A DNA stretch of 64,000 nt from Faunimonas pinastri (lineage in GTDB: Bacteria > Pseudomonadota > Alphaproteobacteria > Rhizobiales > Afifellaceae): NCBI RefSeq assembly GCF_900110915.1, contig NZ_FOFG01000010.1:86470-150469 (forward strand), given 5' to 3'. The notes beneath the pieces were generated by a model. That model saw only the letters and a list, made by a program, of their open reading frames with translations. It made no database searches and was not told the origin of the DNA. Each line of letters opens with the position of its first letter. The first letter of the stretch is position 1. This document shows, one piece after another, positions 47,866-57,005 of the stretch. The position numbers were made by a program, and so were the translations under genes.

Positions 47866-48520
47866 AGCCGGCGCCGCGGACCGTATGAATCAGCGGCCGC
47901 TCGAATCCCTTGTCGATCTTGGAGCGCAGGCGCGACATGTGCACGTCGATCACGTTGGTCTGCGGATCGAAGTGGTAGTCCCAGACCTTTTCCAGCAGCA
48001 TGGTGCGGGTCACCACGGTGCCGGCATTCTTCATCAGATATTCCAGGAGCCGGAACTCGCGCGGCTGCAGCAGAATCGGCTCGCTGCCCCGCACGACCGA
48101 GCGCGACAGGCGATCGAGCTGGAGGTCGCCGACCCGGTAGACTGTCTGCGCTTCCTGCGGGCTGTTTCGGCGCGCCAGGACCTCGACGCGGGCGAGCAGT
48201 TCGGAGAACGCATAGGGCTTTGGTAGATAATCGTCGCCACCGGCTCGCAATCCGGTGACGCGGTCGTCGACCTGGCCGAGCGCGGAAAGAATGAGAACCG
48301 GCGTCCGGTTCCCCTCGCCTCTCAAGCTCTCGATGACGGAAAGCCCGTCGCGACGGGGCAACATCCGATCGATGACGAGAACGTCGTAGATGCCTTCCCG
48401 AGCGATCGCCAGCCCGGTATCGCCGTCGCCGGCCTGATCGGCCACGTGACCGGCTTCCTTGAGAGCTTTCACCAGATAGGCGGAAGCCTCCTGATCGTCT
48501 TCGATGACGAGAACACGCAT
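47843..48520 (-). CDS. OmpR-family response regulator
   Basis: 225-residue regulator. Receiver domain with the acidic pair Asp8-Asp9, phospho-acceptor Asp51 in VLVIDRMLPRRDGLS, and conserved Lys in LPKPYAFSELLARVEVL. The C-terminal winged helix has VTRTMLLEKVWDYHFDPQTN and DVHMSRLRSKIDKGF. The ATG at 48520 (MRVLVIEDD) is chosen over an upstream start. It lies 90 bp downstream of degP and is coupled to the kinase gene; a role in envelope stress control of degP is plausible but unproven. Confidence 0.92.
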   Translation of the reverse strand: MRVLVIEDDQEASAYLVKALKEAGHVADQAGDGDTGLAIAREGIYDVLVIDRMLPRRDGLSVIESLRGEGNRTPVLILSALGQVDDRVTGLRAGGDDYLPKPYAFSELLARVEVLARRNSPQEAQTVYRVGDLQLDRLSRSVVRGSEPILLQPREFRLLEYLMKNAGTVVTRTMLLEKVWDYHFDPQTNVIDVHMSRLRSKIDKGFERPLIHTVRGAGYVIRDDG

Positions 48521-48555
48521 ACTTGAATCGCCCTGGAGAAAGCGGGCCAATGAGG

Positions 48556-48586
48556 CGATCGGCGGGCACTGAATGCCCGCCGATCG
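48556..48586 (-). other. Intercistronic stem-loop between degP and the response regulator gene
   Basis: A perfect 13-bp inverted repeat (48556-48568 with 48574-48586) and 5-nt loop. No T tract follows on the minus strand. It may protect the 3' end of degP mRNA and lower expression of the regulator and kinase behind it. Confidence 0.7.
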
Positions 48587-48610
48587 TTCGATTTCAGAGG
48601 GGACGGACGA

Positions 48611-50197
48611 TCAGCCCTTGTCGGCGCTCAGCGGCAGGGCTACGAAGCGCGAGCCGCGGTTGCTCTGGATCTGCATCAGCACCGCGCGGCGACCGGACTT
48701 CTTGGCATCGGTGATCGCGGTTTCGACACTGCGCACGTTGTTGACCGGCTTGCCGTTCACCGCGGTGATCACATCGCCGACGCGCAGGCCCTTTTCGCTG
48801 GCCGAGCTGCCGTCGTCCACGCCGCTGACCTGCACGCCATCGCCATCCTTGCTCGGAGCCAGGGTGAGGCCGAGGCCGGAGAGCGAATCCGGCTGGACGT
48901 CATTGTCATTCTGGTCGGCGGAAGCCTGCTGGTTGCCGAGCTTGCCCAGATGGACGGTAACGTCCTGCTCCTTGCCGTCGCGGACATAGGTGAGCTTGAC
49001 GTCCGTATCCGGGCGATAGCCGGCGATCATGCGGGCGAGTTCACGCGGGCCGGCGACCGTGGTGCCGTTGACCTTAGTGATGACGTCGCCGGCCTTGATG
49101 CCGGCCTTGGCGGCCGGGCTGCCGTCCTGCGGCTCGGCGACAAGCGCGCCGTCGGTGCCCTTCAGGCCCAGGCTGTCGGCGATGTCCTTGTTGACGGGCT
49201 GGATCTGAACGCCGATCCAACCACGGGTCACCGTACCGTTCTCCTTCAGGCTGCTGACGACCTGCTGCACCGTGCTGGCCGGGATGGCGAAGGCGATGCC
49301 GACGCTGCCGCCGGACGGCGAGTAGATCGCGGTGTTCACTCCGATCACCTCGCCCTGCATGTTGAAGGTCGGGCCGCCGGAATTGCCGCGGTTCACCGGC
49401 GCGTCGATCTGCAGGAAGTCGTCGTAGGGACCGGCGCCGATGTCACGGCCCTCCGCCGAGACGATACCGGCCGTGACCGTGCCACCGAGGCCGAAGGGAT
49501 TGCCGACGGCGACGACCCACTGGCCGACCTTTGGCTGGGACTGCGAGAGCTTCACGAACTTGAAGCCCGTGCCTTCCACCTTGAGAAGGGCAAGGTCGGT
49601 ACGCTCGTCCGTGCCGATCAGCTTGGCCGTCAACTCGCGCTTGTCGTTGGTGACGACGGTGAATTCCTTGCCGCCCTGGACGACATGGTTGTTGGTGACG
49701 ATGAAGCCGTCATCGGAAATGAAGAAGCCGGAGCCCTGCGCCATGCCGAAATGGTGCTGGCGAGGCGAGTTCTGGTGGTCACCGCCACCCTGTCCGTTAC
49801 CCTGGCCATGCTGCTGGCCGAAGCGGCGGAAGAACTCGTTGAAGGGGCTGTTTTCCGGAAGGTCCGGGAAGGGAAGCGCGTTGCTGCCGCCGCCGTTTCC
49901 GCCACCACCATTGCCGCCGCCCTGATCGTCATCGTCCTGGTCGCTCGCCGAGGCTTCGTCCATGTCCGTCTTCACGCGGACACTGACGACGGCAGGAGCG
50001 ACCTGTTCGACCAGACTGGAGAAGTCGGCAGGACCGGAAGGTTGAACCTGCAGCTGGTCGGCATGGGCGACCTGGCTATTGGTCATCATGATGCCGGACG
50101 CGGCGGTGCCCGCCACGCCAAGCGTCAGAACGCTCGCGAGCAGCGCGTTGCGCAGGCGTCGGGAGCGCGAAGGCGACTGGGAATTTTGATCGGTCAA
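48611..50197 (-). CDS. degP: HtrA/DegP-family periplasmic serine protease
   Basis: Quality-control protease and chaperone, about 528 residues. An N-terminal hydrophobic export signal (ALLASVLTLGVAGTAASG) precedes the trypsin-like domain with His in TNNHVVQGGKEF, Asp in RTDLALLKVEG and Ser in NRGNSGGPTFNMQG. Two PDZ domains follow (from GWIGVQIQPVNKDIADSLGL and near DVQPDSLSGLGLTLAPSKDG). A long Gly/Asn/Asp/Gln-rich insert lies between signal and protease domain. The TTG at 50197 with GGAG 9 nt upstream is the likely start. Downstream are the two-component pair and glnE. Confidence 0.92.
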   Translation of the reverse strand: MTDQNSQSPSRSRRLRNALLASVLTLGVAGTAASGIMMTNSQVAHADQLQVQPSGPADFSSLVEQVAPAVVSVRVKTDMDEASASDQDDDDQGGGNGGGGNGGGSNALPFPDLPENSPFNEFFRRFGQQHGQGNGQGGGDHQNSPRQHHFGMAQGSGFFISDDGFIVTNNHVVQGGKEFTVVTNDKRELTAKLIGTDERTDLALLKVEGTGFKFVKLSQSQPKVGQWVVAVGNPFGLGGTVTAGIVSAEGRDIGAGPYDDFLQIDAPVNRGNSGGPTFNMQGEVIGVNTAIYSPSGGSVGIAFAIPASTVQQVVSSLKENGTVTRGWIGVQIQPVNKDIADSLGLKGTDGALVAEPQDGSPAAKAGIKAGDVITKVNGTTVAGPRELARMIAGYRPDTDVKLTYVRDGKEQDVTVHLGKLGNQQASADQNDNDVQPDSLSGLGLTLAPSKDGDGVQVSGVDDGSSASEKGLRVGDVITAVNGKPVNNVRSVETAITDAKKSGRRAVLMQIQSNRGSRFVALPLSADKG

Positions 50198-50219
50198 TGT
50201 CCTGAACTCCGGTTGAGCC

Positions 50220-50247
50220 GGGACCGCTCCTCGCAAGGAGCGGTCCC
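50220..50247 (-). promoter_or_regulatory. Stem-loop in the degP leader
   Basis: A perfect 12-bp stem (50220-50231 with 50236-50247) with a 4-nt loop lies 22 nt upstream of the likely degP start codon and 130 bp after ccmH. There is no following T tract on the minus strand. It may be a leader element of degP mRNA or the 3' hairpin of the ccm transcript. Confidence 0.5.
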
Positions 50248-50376
50248 GATCCTGACAGGTGCGACGCCGGGGGGCAGGTGCGCCGCTCTGTGCTGATAGA
50301 GATAGGAGCCTCAGACTTACGATCCCGTGTCCCGCCGATTAATTTTGCGTAATGTGGAGGCGGCCCATGCGACGCT

Positions 50377-50874
50377 TCAGCCGGGCTGGTCTTCCCGGGA
50401 CAGTATCCGCTCCAGCGCCGCCTCTTCCTCGGCACTCAGCGCGAGCGTTCGCGGCTGACGCCGGGGGCGGCGCGAAAGCAGGATCAGCCCGCCCACCGCG
50501 AGCACCATGATCGGCGTTCCCCAGAGGAGCAGGTTCTCCGGGCTGAAGCTCGGCTTCAGCAGCACGAACTCGCCATAACGCGCGACGAGATACTGGCGGA
50601 CCTGCGCGTCCGTATCGCCGGCCTTCAGCCGGTCGCGGACAAGCATCCGGAGATCGTGGGCCAGCGGTGCGTTGGAATCGTCGATGGATTCGTTCTGGCA
50701 GACCAGACAACGCAGGCCTTCCGAAATAGCCCTAGCGCGCGCTTCCAGCGCAGGATCCGGCAGCATCTCGTTGGGCTGAACAGCGAATGCCGGAGCCGCG
50801 ACTGCGCACAGAAGCGCCAGCGCGAGCAACGAGCGCCTGATCACCCCAAGCCCGATTACGCCAGCCCCGATCAA
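50377..50874 (-). CDS. ccmH: Cytochrome c maturation protein CcmH (CycL)
   Basis: Periplasm-facing thiol oxidoreductase of the System I haem lyase complex; it reduces apocytochrome CxxCH motifs. 165 residues: signal/anchor at the N-terminus, the hallmark LRCLVCQNESI (Cys56 and Cys59), and one C-terminal transmembrane helix (LLLWGTPIMVLAVGGLILL). It overlaps ccmF by 4 bp and is the last of the ccmI-E-F-H genes. PuuD in this window is one potential client of the pathway. Confidence 0.94.
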   Translation of the reverse strand: MIGAGVIGLGVIRRSLLALALLCAVAAPAFAVQPNEMLPDPALEARARAISEGLRCLVCQNESIDDSNAPLAHDLRMLVRDRLKAGDTDAQVRQYLVARYGEFVLLKPSFSPENLLLWGTPIMVLAVGGLILLSRRPRRQPRTLALSAEEEAALERILSREDQPG

Positions 50875-52868
50875 GTCGAGACCGGCTCGGCGGCAGGCTT
50901 GCGCGCCCTCGCCTTTCGCGGCGCACCGACGCGCAGCCGACGGTCGCTGAGCGAAATAACACCACCGATCGCCATGACCACGCCACCCAGCCAGATCAAC
51001 GTCACCAGCGGCTTGTAATAGGCCCGCACCACAAGCGAACCGTCATCTGAACGGTCACCCAGCGACAGGTAGATCTGCGATAGCCAGATCGTCTTGAGCG
51101 CCGATTCCGTAGTCGCGCTCTGTCGCGCGGAGAAGAAGCGCTTGGAGGGCGCCATGGTGAAGCTTCGGCCATTGTCGCCGGTCACCTGGAAGCGGGAAAC
51201 CTCGGCGCGGAAGTTCGGTCCCCGCCCGTTGGTCGTCTCCACATAGGTCAGCTGGTAATGGCCGAGCGGGATCGACTGGCCGGGCTTCACCGAGGTGATC
51301 GCCTCGATCTGCCATGACGAGACGAAAGTTATGCCGAGCACCGTCAGGCCAAGGCCGGCATGGCCCAGTGCCGAACCGAATGCGGATCGGGGAAGCCCCG
51401 TCAGGCGGGCGAAGCTCGTCGACAGCGATCCCCGGAAAAGCCTGGCGCGCTCCGTCAGATCGACGACGCTTCCGGCGATGAGCCAGATGCCGAGCCCTAC
51501 AGCGAGGGGGGCCAGCACGCCCTTTGCTCCGGAGAGGAAGAGCGCGAGGACCACCGCGATGACGGATAGCACCATGGCGACGGCAAGGCGCTGCGCCGCT
51601 CCCTTCAGGTCACCGCGCTTCCAGGCCAGCATGGGGCCGAACGGCACTGCCAGCAGCAGCGGCACCATCAGGGGCGCGAAGGTGAGCTGGTAGAACGGCG
51701 ATCCGACGGAGATCTTGCGGCTGGTCAGGGTATCCAGCGCCAGCGGATAGAGGGTGCCGACGAGCACGGTCGCCGTCGCCGCGATGAGGAAGAGATTGTT
51801 GAAGACCAGCGCTCCCTCGCGGCTGATCGGCGCGAAGATACCGCCCTGCTTCAGGCCCGGCGCACGCCAGGCGAAGAGTACGAGTGCCCCCCCGATAAAG
51901 GCCGTGAGGATCGCCAGGATAAACACGCCGCGCGTCGGATCGGAGGCGAAGGCATGCACCGAGGTCAATACCCCGGAGCGGACGATGAACGTGCCGAGCA
52001 GCGACAGCGAGAAGGTCAGGATCGCCAGCAGGATCGTCCAGATCTTCAGCGCACCGCGCTTTTCCATCACGACGGCGGAGTGCAGCAGCGCCGTGCCGGC
52101 GAGCCAGGGCATGAAGGACGCGTTCTCCACCGGGTCCCAGAACCAGAAGCCGCCCCAGCCGAGTTCGTAATAGGCCCAGTAAGAGCCCATTGCGATTCCG
52201 AGCGTCAGGAAGAGCCAGGCAAGCAGCGTCCAGGGCCGCACCCACCGCGCCCAGGCCGCGTCGATCCGGCCGTCGATCAGCGCAGCGATGGCAAAGGAAA
52301 AGGCGATGGAGAAGCCGACATAGCCGAGATAGAGCATCGGCGGATGGATCGCGAGGCCGATGTCCTGCAGCACCGGATTGAGGTCCTGCCCCTCCATCGG
52401 AGCCGGGTTGAGCCGGGCGAAGGGGTTGGAGGTCAAGAGCAGGAACAGCAGGAACGCGGTGCCTATCCAGCCCTGCACCGAGAGCACGCGCGCCCGCAGC
52501 GTGTCCGGAAGATTGGAACTGAATAGCGCGACCAGCGCCCCGAACAAGGCGAGGATCAGGATCCAGAGAAGGATCGACCCTTCATGGTTTCCCCAGACGC
52601 CCGTTATCTTGAAGAGCAGCGGGATCTGCGAGTTGGAATTCTCGTAGACGTTGGCGACGGAGAAATCCGAAGTCACGTGAACGGCGACGAGCGCGGCAAA
52701 GGCGAGCGCGACATAGCCGAAGTTCACCACTGCGACCACGGGACCGACGCTCATCAGGCGTCCGTCGAGACGGTGCGCGCCCCAGAGCGGCACGAAGGAC
52801 TGCAACAGGGAAAGCGCCAGAGCGAGCACCAGCGAGTAATGGCCGATTTCGGCGAAGGACAGGTCCAT
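50871..52868 (-). CDS. ccmF: Haem lyase subunit CcmF (CycK)
   Basis: Large inner-membrane protein of 665 residues that attaches haem to apocytochrome c. It has many transmembrane segments and the WWD-type motif region GWGGFWFWDPVENASFMPWL (near residue 230), with periplasmic His residues nearby such as ALLHSAVVMEKRG. The ATG at 52868 shares one base with the ccmE stop; a GTG one codon upstream (52871) would give a 4-bp GTGA overlap. Confidence 0.95.
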   Translation of the reverse strand: MDLSFAEIGHYSLVLALALSLLQSFVPLWGAHRLDGRLMSVGPVVAVVNFGYVALAFAALVAVHVTSDFSVANVYENSNSQIPLLFKITGVWGNHEGSILLWILILALFGALVALFSSNLPDTLRARVLSVQGWIGTAFLLFLLLTSNPFARLNPAPMEGQDLNPVLQDIGLAIHPPMLYLGYVGFSIAFSFAIAALIDGRIDAAWARWVRPWTLLAWLFLTLGIAMGSYWAYYELGWGGFWFWDPVENASFMPWLAGTALLHSAVVMEKRGALKIWTILLAILTFSLSLLGTFIVRSGVLTSVHAFASDPTRGVFILAILTAFIGGALVLFAWRAPGLKQGGIFAPISREGALVFNNLFLIAATATVLVGTLYPLALDTLTSRKISVGSPFYQLTFAPLMVPLLLAVPFGPMLAWKRGDLKGAAQRLAVAMVLSVIAVVLALFLSGAKGVLAPLAVGLGIWLIAGSVVDLTERARLFRGSLSTSFARLTGLPRSAFGSALGHAGLGLTVLGITFVSSWQIEAITSVKPGQSIPLGHYQLTYVETTNGRGPNFRAEVSRFQVTGDNGRSFTMAPSKRFFSARQSATTESALKTIWLSQIYLSLGDRSDDGSLVVRAYYKPLVTLIWLGGVVMAIGGVISLSDRRLRVGAPRKARARKPAAEPVST

Positions 52869-53326
52869 CACGGCGTCTTCTCCGCTGTCTGCTTGTCACC
52901 CTCCCAGACGCCCTGCTTCTTCAGCGCGGCGGCCACTTCGGGCGGCATGTATTTTTCGTCATGCTTAGCCAGCACGTTGTCCGCGGTCACCATGCCGTTC
53001 GCATCGTAGACGCCTTCCGCCACGACGCCCTGCCCTTCGCGGAAGAGATCCGGAAGCAGGCCGGTATAGGTCACCTTGGTCTGGTGTTGCGTGTCGGTGA
53101 CGCTGAAAGCGACCCGTCCATTGTCGCCGTGCTGAACGGAGCCATCCTCCACCAGTCCACCGAGCCGCACGCGCGTTCCCGGCGCGATCGGATGGGCGGC
53201 GATGTCGGAGGGAGTATAAAAGAAGACTATCTGCCCCGTGAGAGCATAGAGCACGAGTCCGACCGCGACCGCGAGAACGCCGCCCGCCGCGCCGATAAAG
53301 CTCAATCGCCTCTGCTTGCGTGTCAT
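52868..53326 (-). CDS. ccmE: Cytochrome c-type biogenesis haem chaperone CcmE (CycJ)
   Basis: Membrane-anchored periplasmic haem chaperone of 152 residues. One N-terminal transmembrane helix ([19 protein letters not shown]) and an OB-fold domain; the haem-binding motif [11 protein letters not shown] supplies His122 and Tyr126. The ATG overlaps the ccmI stop (ATGA). It passes haem to CcmF. Confidence 0.95.
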   Translation of the reverse strand: MTRKQRRLSFIGAAGGVLAVAVGLVLYALTGQIVFFYTPSDIAAHPIAPGTRVRLGGLVEDGSVQHGDNGRVAFSVTDTQHQTKVTYTGLLPDLFREGQGVVAEGVYDANGMVTADNVLAKHDEKYMPPEVAAALKKQGVWEGDKQTAEKTP

Positions 53327-54507
53327 GGCTGGCCAAGCTCCCCAATTTTCAGGCCGAGGTCACTGGCCAAAGCGACGATCTTCTGCCGTGCGTCCTCTGC
53401 CCTCAGCGATGTCATGGCGGTGCGGACGGCCTGGGCGGCATCGTCCTGCCGGCCAAGCACGCTGTAAGCGCGGACAAGTCGCAGCCAGCCTTCCACATCG
53501 TCAGGCTGCGCATGCAGGCGATCCGCGAGGCGGCCCACCATGCCGTTGATCATGGCCTGCCGGTCTTCCCCCGACATGGAAGAGGCCGCGGCGACATCCG
53601 CTTGCGACGGACCGGGCTGTCCTTCAGCCGCGGGTGGCGCAGCCCCAGACGCAGACCCCATCGGCGGGATACCGGTGGCGGGAGCCTTGCCCTCAAGCTG
53701 GGCCAGCGACGTCTCGACGAAAGGCCGCCATGGCGCATCGGCGGGCGTATCGGCCAGGAGCTTGTTCCAGCGATCGGCAGCCGCGACCTTGTCGCCGTGC
53801 TGCTGGTCGGCAAGACCGAGATAGAAGCGGGCCTTCGGGGCTTTTGGGTCTGCCTGCAAAGCCGCATCGAACGCAGCCTTGGCATCCGCCGTAACGACGG
53901 CGCCCTGCTCCGCGACCAGAACTTCGCCAAGATTTGCCTGCCGATCCGCCGAGGAGCCGAGCACGTCGATGGCGGTGCGGTAAGCATGTTCCGCATCGGG
54001 CAAGCGACCCATGCGGACGTAGACGGGGCCGAGGATCTCCCAACCATGGCCGTCCTTCGGATCCTGCGCCAGATGCTGCTCGACACGCGCGACAAGCACG
54101 TTGATGTCGTTCGGCGCACTGGAATCGAGTCGCGCCTGCAACGGTTCGCCGGGCATGCCGGGCGAACCGAGGAGCAGGTAGAGCGGAATGGAAAGAAGCG
54201 GAATGCCGACCAGCGCCACCATGGCGATGAGGCGGCGCGGCGCCGGGCTCTCTGTCGACGCAATGGCGCGGCCGGAGCCGTGATCGGCGGCGATAAGGCG
54301 CCGCGCGATCTCAGCCCGCGCGGCTTTCGCGTCTTCCGAAGAGATTTCTCCGCGTGCTTCCTCGGTGGTGATTTCGGAAAGCTGGTCGGTGTAGACCGCG
54401 CGATCATGGCTGGCGAGTTCGCCCACATGCCCCCGTCGACCAAGCGGAATCAGCACGGCAAGCACAGCCGCCGCCGTCAGCAGGATAAGGATGATCCAGA
54501 AAAGCAC
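53323..54507 (-). CDS. ccmI: Cytochrome c maturation protein CcmI (CycH)
   Basis: Apocytochrome c chaperone of 394 residues. Two transmembrane helices (residues about 3-20 and 95-113) flank a cytoplasmic leucine-zipper-like loop ([20 protein letters not shown]). The periplasmic part holds TPR repeats, for example [20 protein letters not shown] and [20 protein letters not shown]. The start is a GTG at 54507 with AGGAC upstream. It is the first gene of the ccm operon. Confidence 0.92.
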   Translation of the reverse strand: MLFWIILILLTAAAVLAVLIPLGRRGHVGELASHDRAVYTDQLSEITTEEARGEISSEDAKAARAEIARRLIAADHGSGRAIASTESPAPRRLIAMVALVGIPLLSIPLYLLLGSPGMPGEPLQARLDSSAPNDINVLVARVEQHLAQDPKDGHGWEILGPVYVRMGRLPDAEHAYRTAIDVLGSSADRQANLGEVLVAEQGAVVTADAKAAFDAALQADPKAPKARFYLGLADQQHGDKVAAADRWNKLLADTPADAPWRPFVETSLAQLEGKAPATGIPPMGSASGAAPPAAEGQPGPSQADVAAASSMSGEDRQAMINGMVGRLADRLHAQPDDVEGWLRLVRAYSVLGRQDDAAQAVRTAMTSLRAEDARQKIVALASDLGLKIGELGQP

Positions 54508-54591
54508 GTGCCAAAACGTCCTGTTTGACGCTCGTCCTAATCCGGAAACAGACCGGCAGCAATGCGACGGAGCGCGCCGCGTGCCGGCACA

Positions 54592-54993
54592 TCAATTATT
54601 GATCAGGCGCCAGCTTCCGTTGATCTGGCGGCAAGCCGTTCCGCTGCCGACCTGCGGCCGCCCGAGAATATAGACGGTGTGCGTGTAGCGGCGGCAGGTC
54701 AGGTCGTTGATGCGGGAGGTATCGCCCGCCACAACCTTTCCGTGGCTGTCGTCGATCGTGCTGTGCCATTCCACCGCAGAACCGCGGCTGAATTCCAGCG
54801 CGCGGAACTCCGCCGCTTCGCCCTTTGCGATGTCGTCATCGGCAAGCGTTCGGCCGACACGCTTGCCCACCAGCCCCTCAACGGTGGCGTGGGACATGCG
54901 TCCCAGTCCGACGGGCGGGTGGACGCGTCCGCAGTCGCCGCACGCACACCCTGTCAGGATCAGCCCGAAAGCGGCTGCAAGCACTTTATGCAT
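54592..54993 (-). CDS. Small lipoprotein, RT0821/surface-antigen-like
   Basis: 133-residue protein with a lipoprotein signal (FGLILTGC, lipobox LTGC at 14-17) and an N-terminal Cys-rich segment (CACGDCG). The C-terminus [20 protein letters not shown] plus CRQINGSW is typical of rickettsial/rhizobial outer-membrane surface-antigen-like lipoproteins. Function unknown. It is divergent from tatA. Confidence 0.72.
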   Translation of the reverse strand: MHKVLAAAFGLILTGCACGDCGRVHPPVGLGRMSHATVEGLVGKRVGRTLADDDIAKGEAAEFRALEFSRGSAVEWHSTIDDSHGKVVAGDTSRINDLTCRRYTHTVYILGRPQVGSGTACRQINGSWRLINN

Positions 54994-55155
54994 CGAATCT
55001 CTTTCGCCCGGCGAATGCGGTCCCTATCTTGGCAGCGACCGCGCCCGCCAGCAAGCCGTGACCCCGGCGGATGGACCGAGCCGGAACGGGGTTGCCGCCC
55101 GGGGATTAGTCCGAATAATGAAGCGGCAACGCGGCGTCACCTGAGGGAGAGCACT

Positions 55156-55395
55156 ATGGGTATGAGTTTCTGGCACGTGGCCATCGTGGTCCTGGTCGTC
55201 GTGCTTCTCTTCGGGCGAGGCAAGATCTCCGACCTGATGGGCGATGTCGCCAAGGGCGTGAAGAGCTTCAAGGAGGGGCTGGCGGACGAGCCGACGGAGC
55301 CGACCCGCATCCAGCCCCGGCAGGAAGAGACCTATGTGGTCAATCCCGAGACCAAGGTGGCCGAGCGGGCGAAGACGCCACCCACGGTCGGCTGA
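55156..55395 (+). CDS. tatA: Solitary Sec-independent translocase protein TatA
   Basis: 79-residue pore-forming subunit of the twin-arginine export system. N-terminal transmembrane helix ([19 protein letters not shown]) with the hinge FGRGKIS, then the amphipathic helix [19 protein letters not shown] and an acidic, unstructured tail. The start MGMSF has GAGGGAGA upstream; an ATG at 55162 is also possible. No tatB or tatC is adjacent, unlike the usual tatABC operon. It may be the only TatA, encoded apart from tatBC, or a second TatA/E-type copy. Confidence 0.88.
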   Translation: MGMSFWHVAIVVLVVVLLFGRGKISDLMGDVAKGVKSFKEGLADEPTEPTRIQPRQEETYVVNPETKVAERAKTPPTVG

Positions 55396-55437
55396 CCTCC
55401 TGATCACTCGAAAGGTCGGCCGAGACATCCCGGCCGG

Positions 55438-55665
55438 TTATGGGCTTTTGCTGGACGCCGGACCTTCGGCGTCCCCCGAGGCGATCTTGCCTTGTCCCAC
55501 CGGCGTTCTCGTCAGCGTCCTCAGCACGAGCATGACGACGCCGATCGCGGAGATGATCCAGCCGGCATAGGTGGCGTTCGGAATCAGATTGGCCCAGTCC
55601 AGTCCCTGCAGAGCGCCGAAGATGGCGATCAGTGCGGAGATCGTGACGGTTTTCCAGCCTTGCAT
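55438..55665 (-). CDS. Small two-helix membrane protein, candidate holin
   Basis: 75-residue protein with two predicted transmembrane segments (about 6-24 and 33-50) and a hydrophilic tail ending in GQGKIASGDAEGPASSKSP. I do not recognise a named family with certainty. Its size, topology and position two genes after a muramidase in a phage-like block suggest a holin that lets the signal-less endolysin reach the cell wall. It is the last minus-strand gene of the block and is convergent with tatA. Confidence 0.55.
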   Translation of the reverse strand: MQGWKTVTISALIAIFGALQGLDWANLIPNATYAGWIISAIGVVMLVLRTLTRTPVGQGKIASGDAEGPASSKSP

Positions 55666-55699
55666 GTTTCTGCTCCTGTCTTTGAAAGCTTTTTCCCGG

Positions 55700-56032
55700 T
55701 CACTTCGCCGAGTGGGCCTCGTTCAGCGCCTTGATCACCGCCACGTAGGCTTGCGCCGCCGTTTGCAGCGCGGCGGCGGGGCTGCTGACCGTCGTCGGAT
55801 CGGCGCAGATCGCGTTAATTGCGGCCATGGCGACGGTTTCCTTCTCCATCGTCGACTTGCCCACCGTCCCCGTGGCGATGACCGTCTGGAAAGCGGCATC
55901 CGCGGTCGTGATGGCAGCGCAGGCGGTCGGCAGGTTGTCGGCGATTGCCGCGTCGATGCTGGTCGTGCTGTCGGCCGCGCAGCCTCCTGCGACCATCGCT
56001 ACGCCGAGCGCCGCGAATGCGGAAAGTCTCAT
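55700..56032 (-). CDS. Small lipoprotein in the lysis region
   Basis: 110-residue, Ala/Thr-rich protein with a lipoprotein signal (AALGVAMVAGGC; lipobox AGGC at 15-18). The mature part is predicted mostly helical (AAAALQTA-type heptads, AYVAVIKALNEAHSAK). I do not recognise the family. Position between the muramidase and the holin-like gene makes an outer-membrane spanin-like role possible; this is inference. Confidence 0.5.
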   Translation of the reverse strand: MRLSAFAALGVAMVAGGCAADSTTSIDAAIADNLPTACAAITTADAAFQTVIATGTVGKSTMEKETVAMAAINAICADPTTVSSPAAALQTAAQAYVAVIKALNEAHSAK

Positions 56033-56096
56033 CGAAATGCCTCCTGAATGTCGGCTTGCCCCGCCGCGGGGATGGGATCGGGTCCGGCCGAAAGGC

Positions 56097-56804
56097 TCAG
56101 GCGAGCGCAGCCGGAAAGCGGTTGGCGACGGCGGTCAGCTGGCCCACGGCGGCCATGAGATCGGAGCGCAAGACGAGGTAGTCCGGGCCTTCGGGCCACG
56201 CCTTTCCGGGCGCGGGGTTAATTGGGCCGCCGAAGCTGAGATCGTTGCGCGCCATCATCGTGGCATAGTCGAGCACCCCGCTGTCGCTCGGCTGGAAGCC
56301 GGCCTGCGAGCCCACTACCCGCCGCTTCCAGCCGGTGCCGAAGGTCCGCCAGGTGCCGAGGGATTGCATGAAGGCGAGCCGATCCTCGCAGATCGCCCGG
56401 ATCACGGCTTCCTCGTCCTTCCTGGCGGCGTCCTGAACCGCCGCAAGCGTAAGGTTGCCGACGACGCCGTCGGCGCCCGTCCCGACCGCCTTCTGCAAGC
56501 CCTTCACCGCCCGCGCCGGGCCGGAATTCACGGCGAAGTCGAAGACGGCGAAGTCGATCCCGGCCGGCAGGTCGTCCCCGCGGATGACGGACCAGTATCC
56601 GTCACGGTAGATCGCGCGGATCTCGGCATCGGCGATCGACGTCACGCTGCGGGTGGCGAGCTTCTGAAGCTTGCGCCAGGCATCGTAGGTACCCTGCGTC
56701 ACCCCTGCCTTGGTCAATCCGCCGGGGTCGAGCCGGTGGTCAGAGACCCCGCCCTCATAGGCGAGCGTCACCCTCAGCGATGGCTCGAAATCGGCCGCTG
56801 TCAT
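56097..56804 (-). CDS. GH108-type N-acetylmuramidase (phage/GTA endolysin)
   Basis: Peptidoglycan hydrolase of 235 residues. N-terminal GH108 domain with the catalytic Glu in LAYEGGVSDHRLDPGGLTKA; further on are FAVFDFAVNSGPARAVKGLQ and VGTGADGVVGNLTLAAVQDA, which resembles the C-terminal peptidoglycan-binding domain. No signal peptide, so release depends on a holin. The ATG at 56804 follows GGAGG at 7 nt. In Rhodobacter capsulatus an endolysin/holin pair releases GTA particles, and this gene may serve the tail genes upstream in the same way. Confidence 0.85.
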   Translation of the reverse strand: MTAADFEPSLRVTLAYEGGVSDHRLDPGGLTKAGVTQGTYDAWRKLQKLATRSVTSIADAEIRAIYRDGYWSVIRGDDLPAGIDFAVFDFAVNSGPARAVKGLQKAVGTGADGVVGNLTLAAVQDAARKDEEAVIRAICEDRLAFMQSLGTWRTFGTGWKRRVVGSQAGFQPSDSGVLDYATMMARNDLSFGGPINPAPGKAWPEGPDYLVLRSDLMAAVGQLTAVANRFPAALA

Positions 56805-56821
56805 GGAAACCTCCGGGCATG

Positions 56822-56843
56822 AAAAAGCCCGCGCGAGGCGGGC
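56822..56843 (-). terminator. Rho-independent terminator just before the endolysin start
   Basis: On the minus strand a 6-bp GC stem (arms 56838-56843 and 56827-56832, 5-nt loop) is followed by five T (56822-56826). It ends 17 nt upstream of the endolysin ATG, so transcripts from the fibre genes should largely stop before the lysis cassette unless antiterminated. Confidence 0.75.
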
Positions 56844-56972
56844 GGGCAATAATCCGAAACAAAAATCAGCGAGACACGACGAGCGCCGCAACTAACCTGC
56901 GTGAAGCTTCGCCAACACTCCCCGTGTCCGAAGTCAGGCCATTCGCCCACCCAAAACCCTGAGTGGCCGAAG

Positions 56973-57005
56973 CGGCGGCAGTTGATCCATGCTCAACTGC
57001 CGCCG
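56973..57005. repeat. Perfect 13-bp inverted repeat in the tail/lysis gap
   Basis: CGGCGGCAGTTGA (56973-56985) and its reverse complement (56993-57005) are separated by 7 nt. No T run follows on either strand, so it is not a plain terminator. It may be a protein-binding site or an RNA hairpin. Confidence 0.75.
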
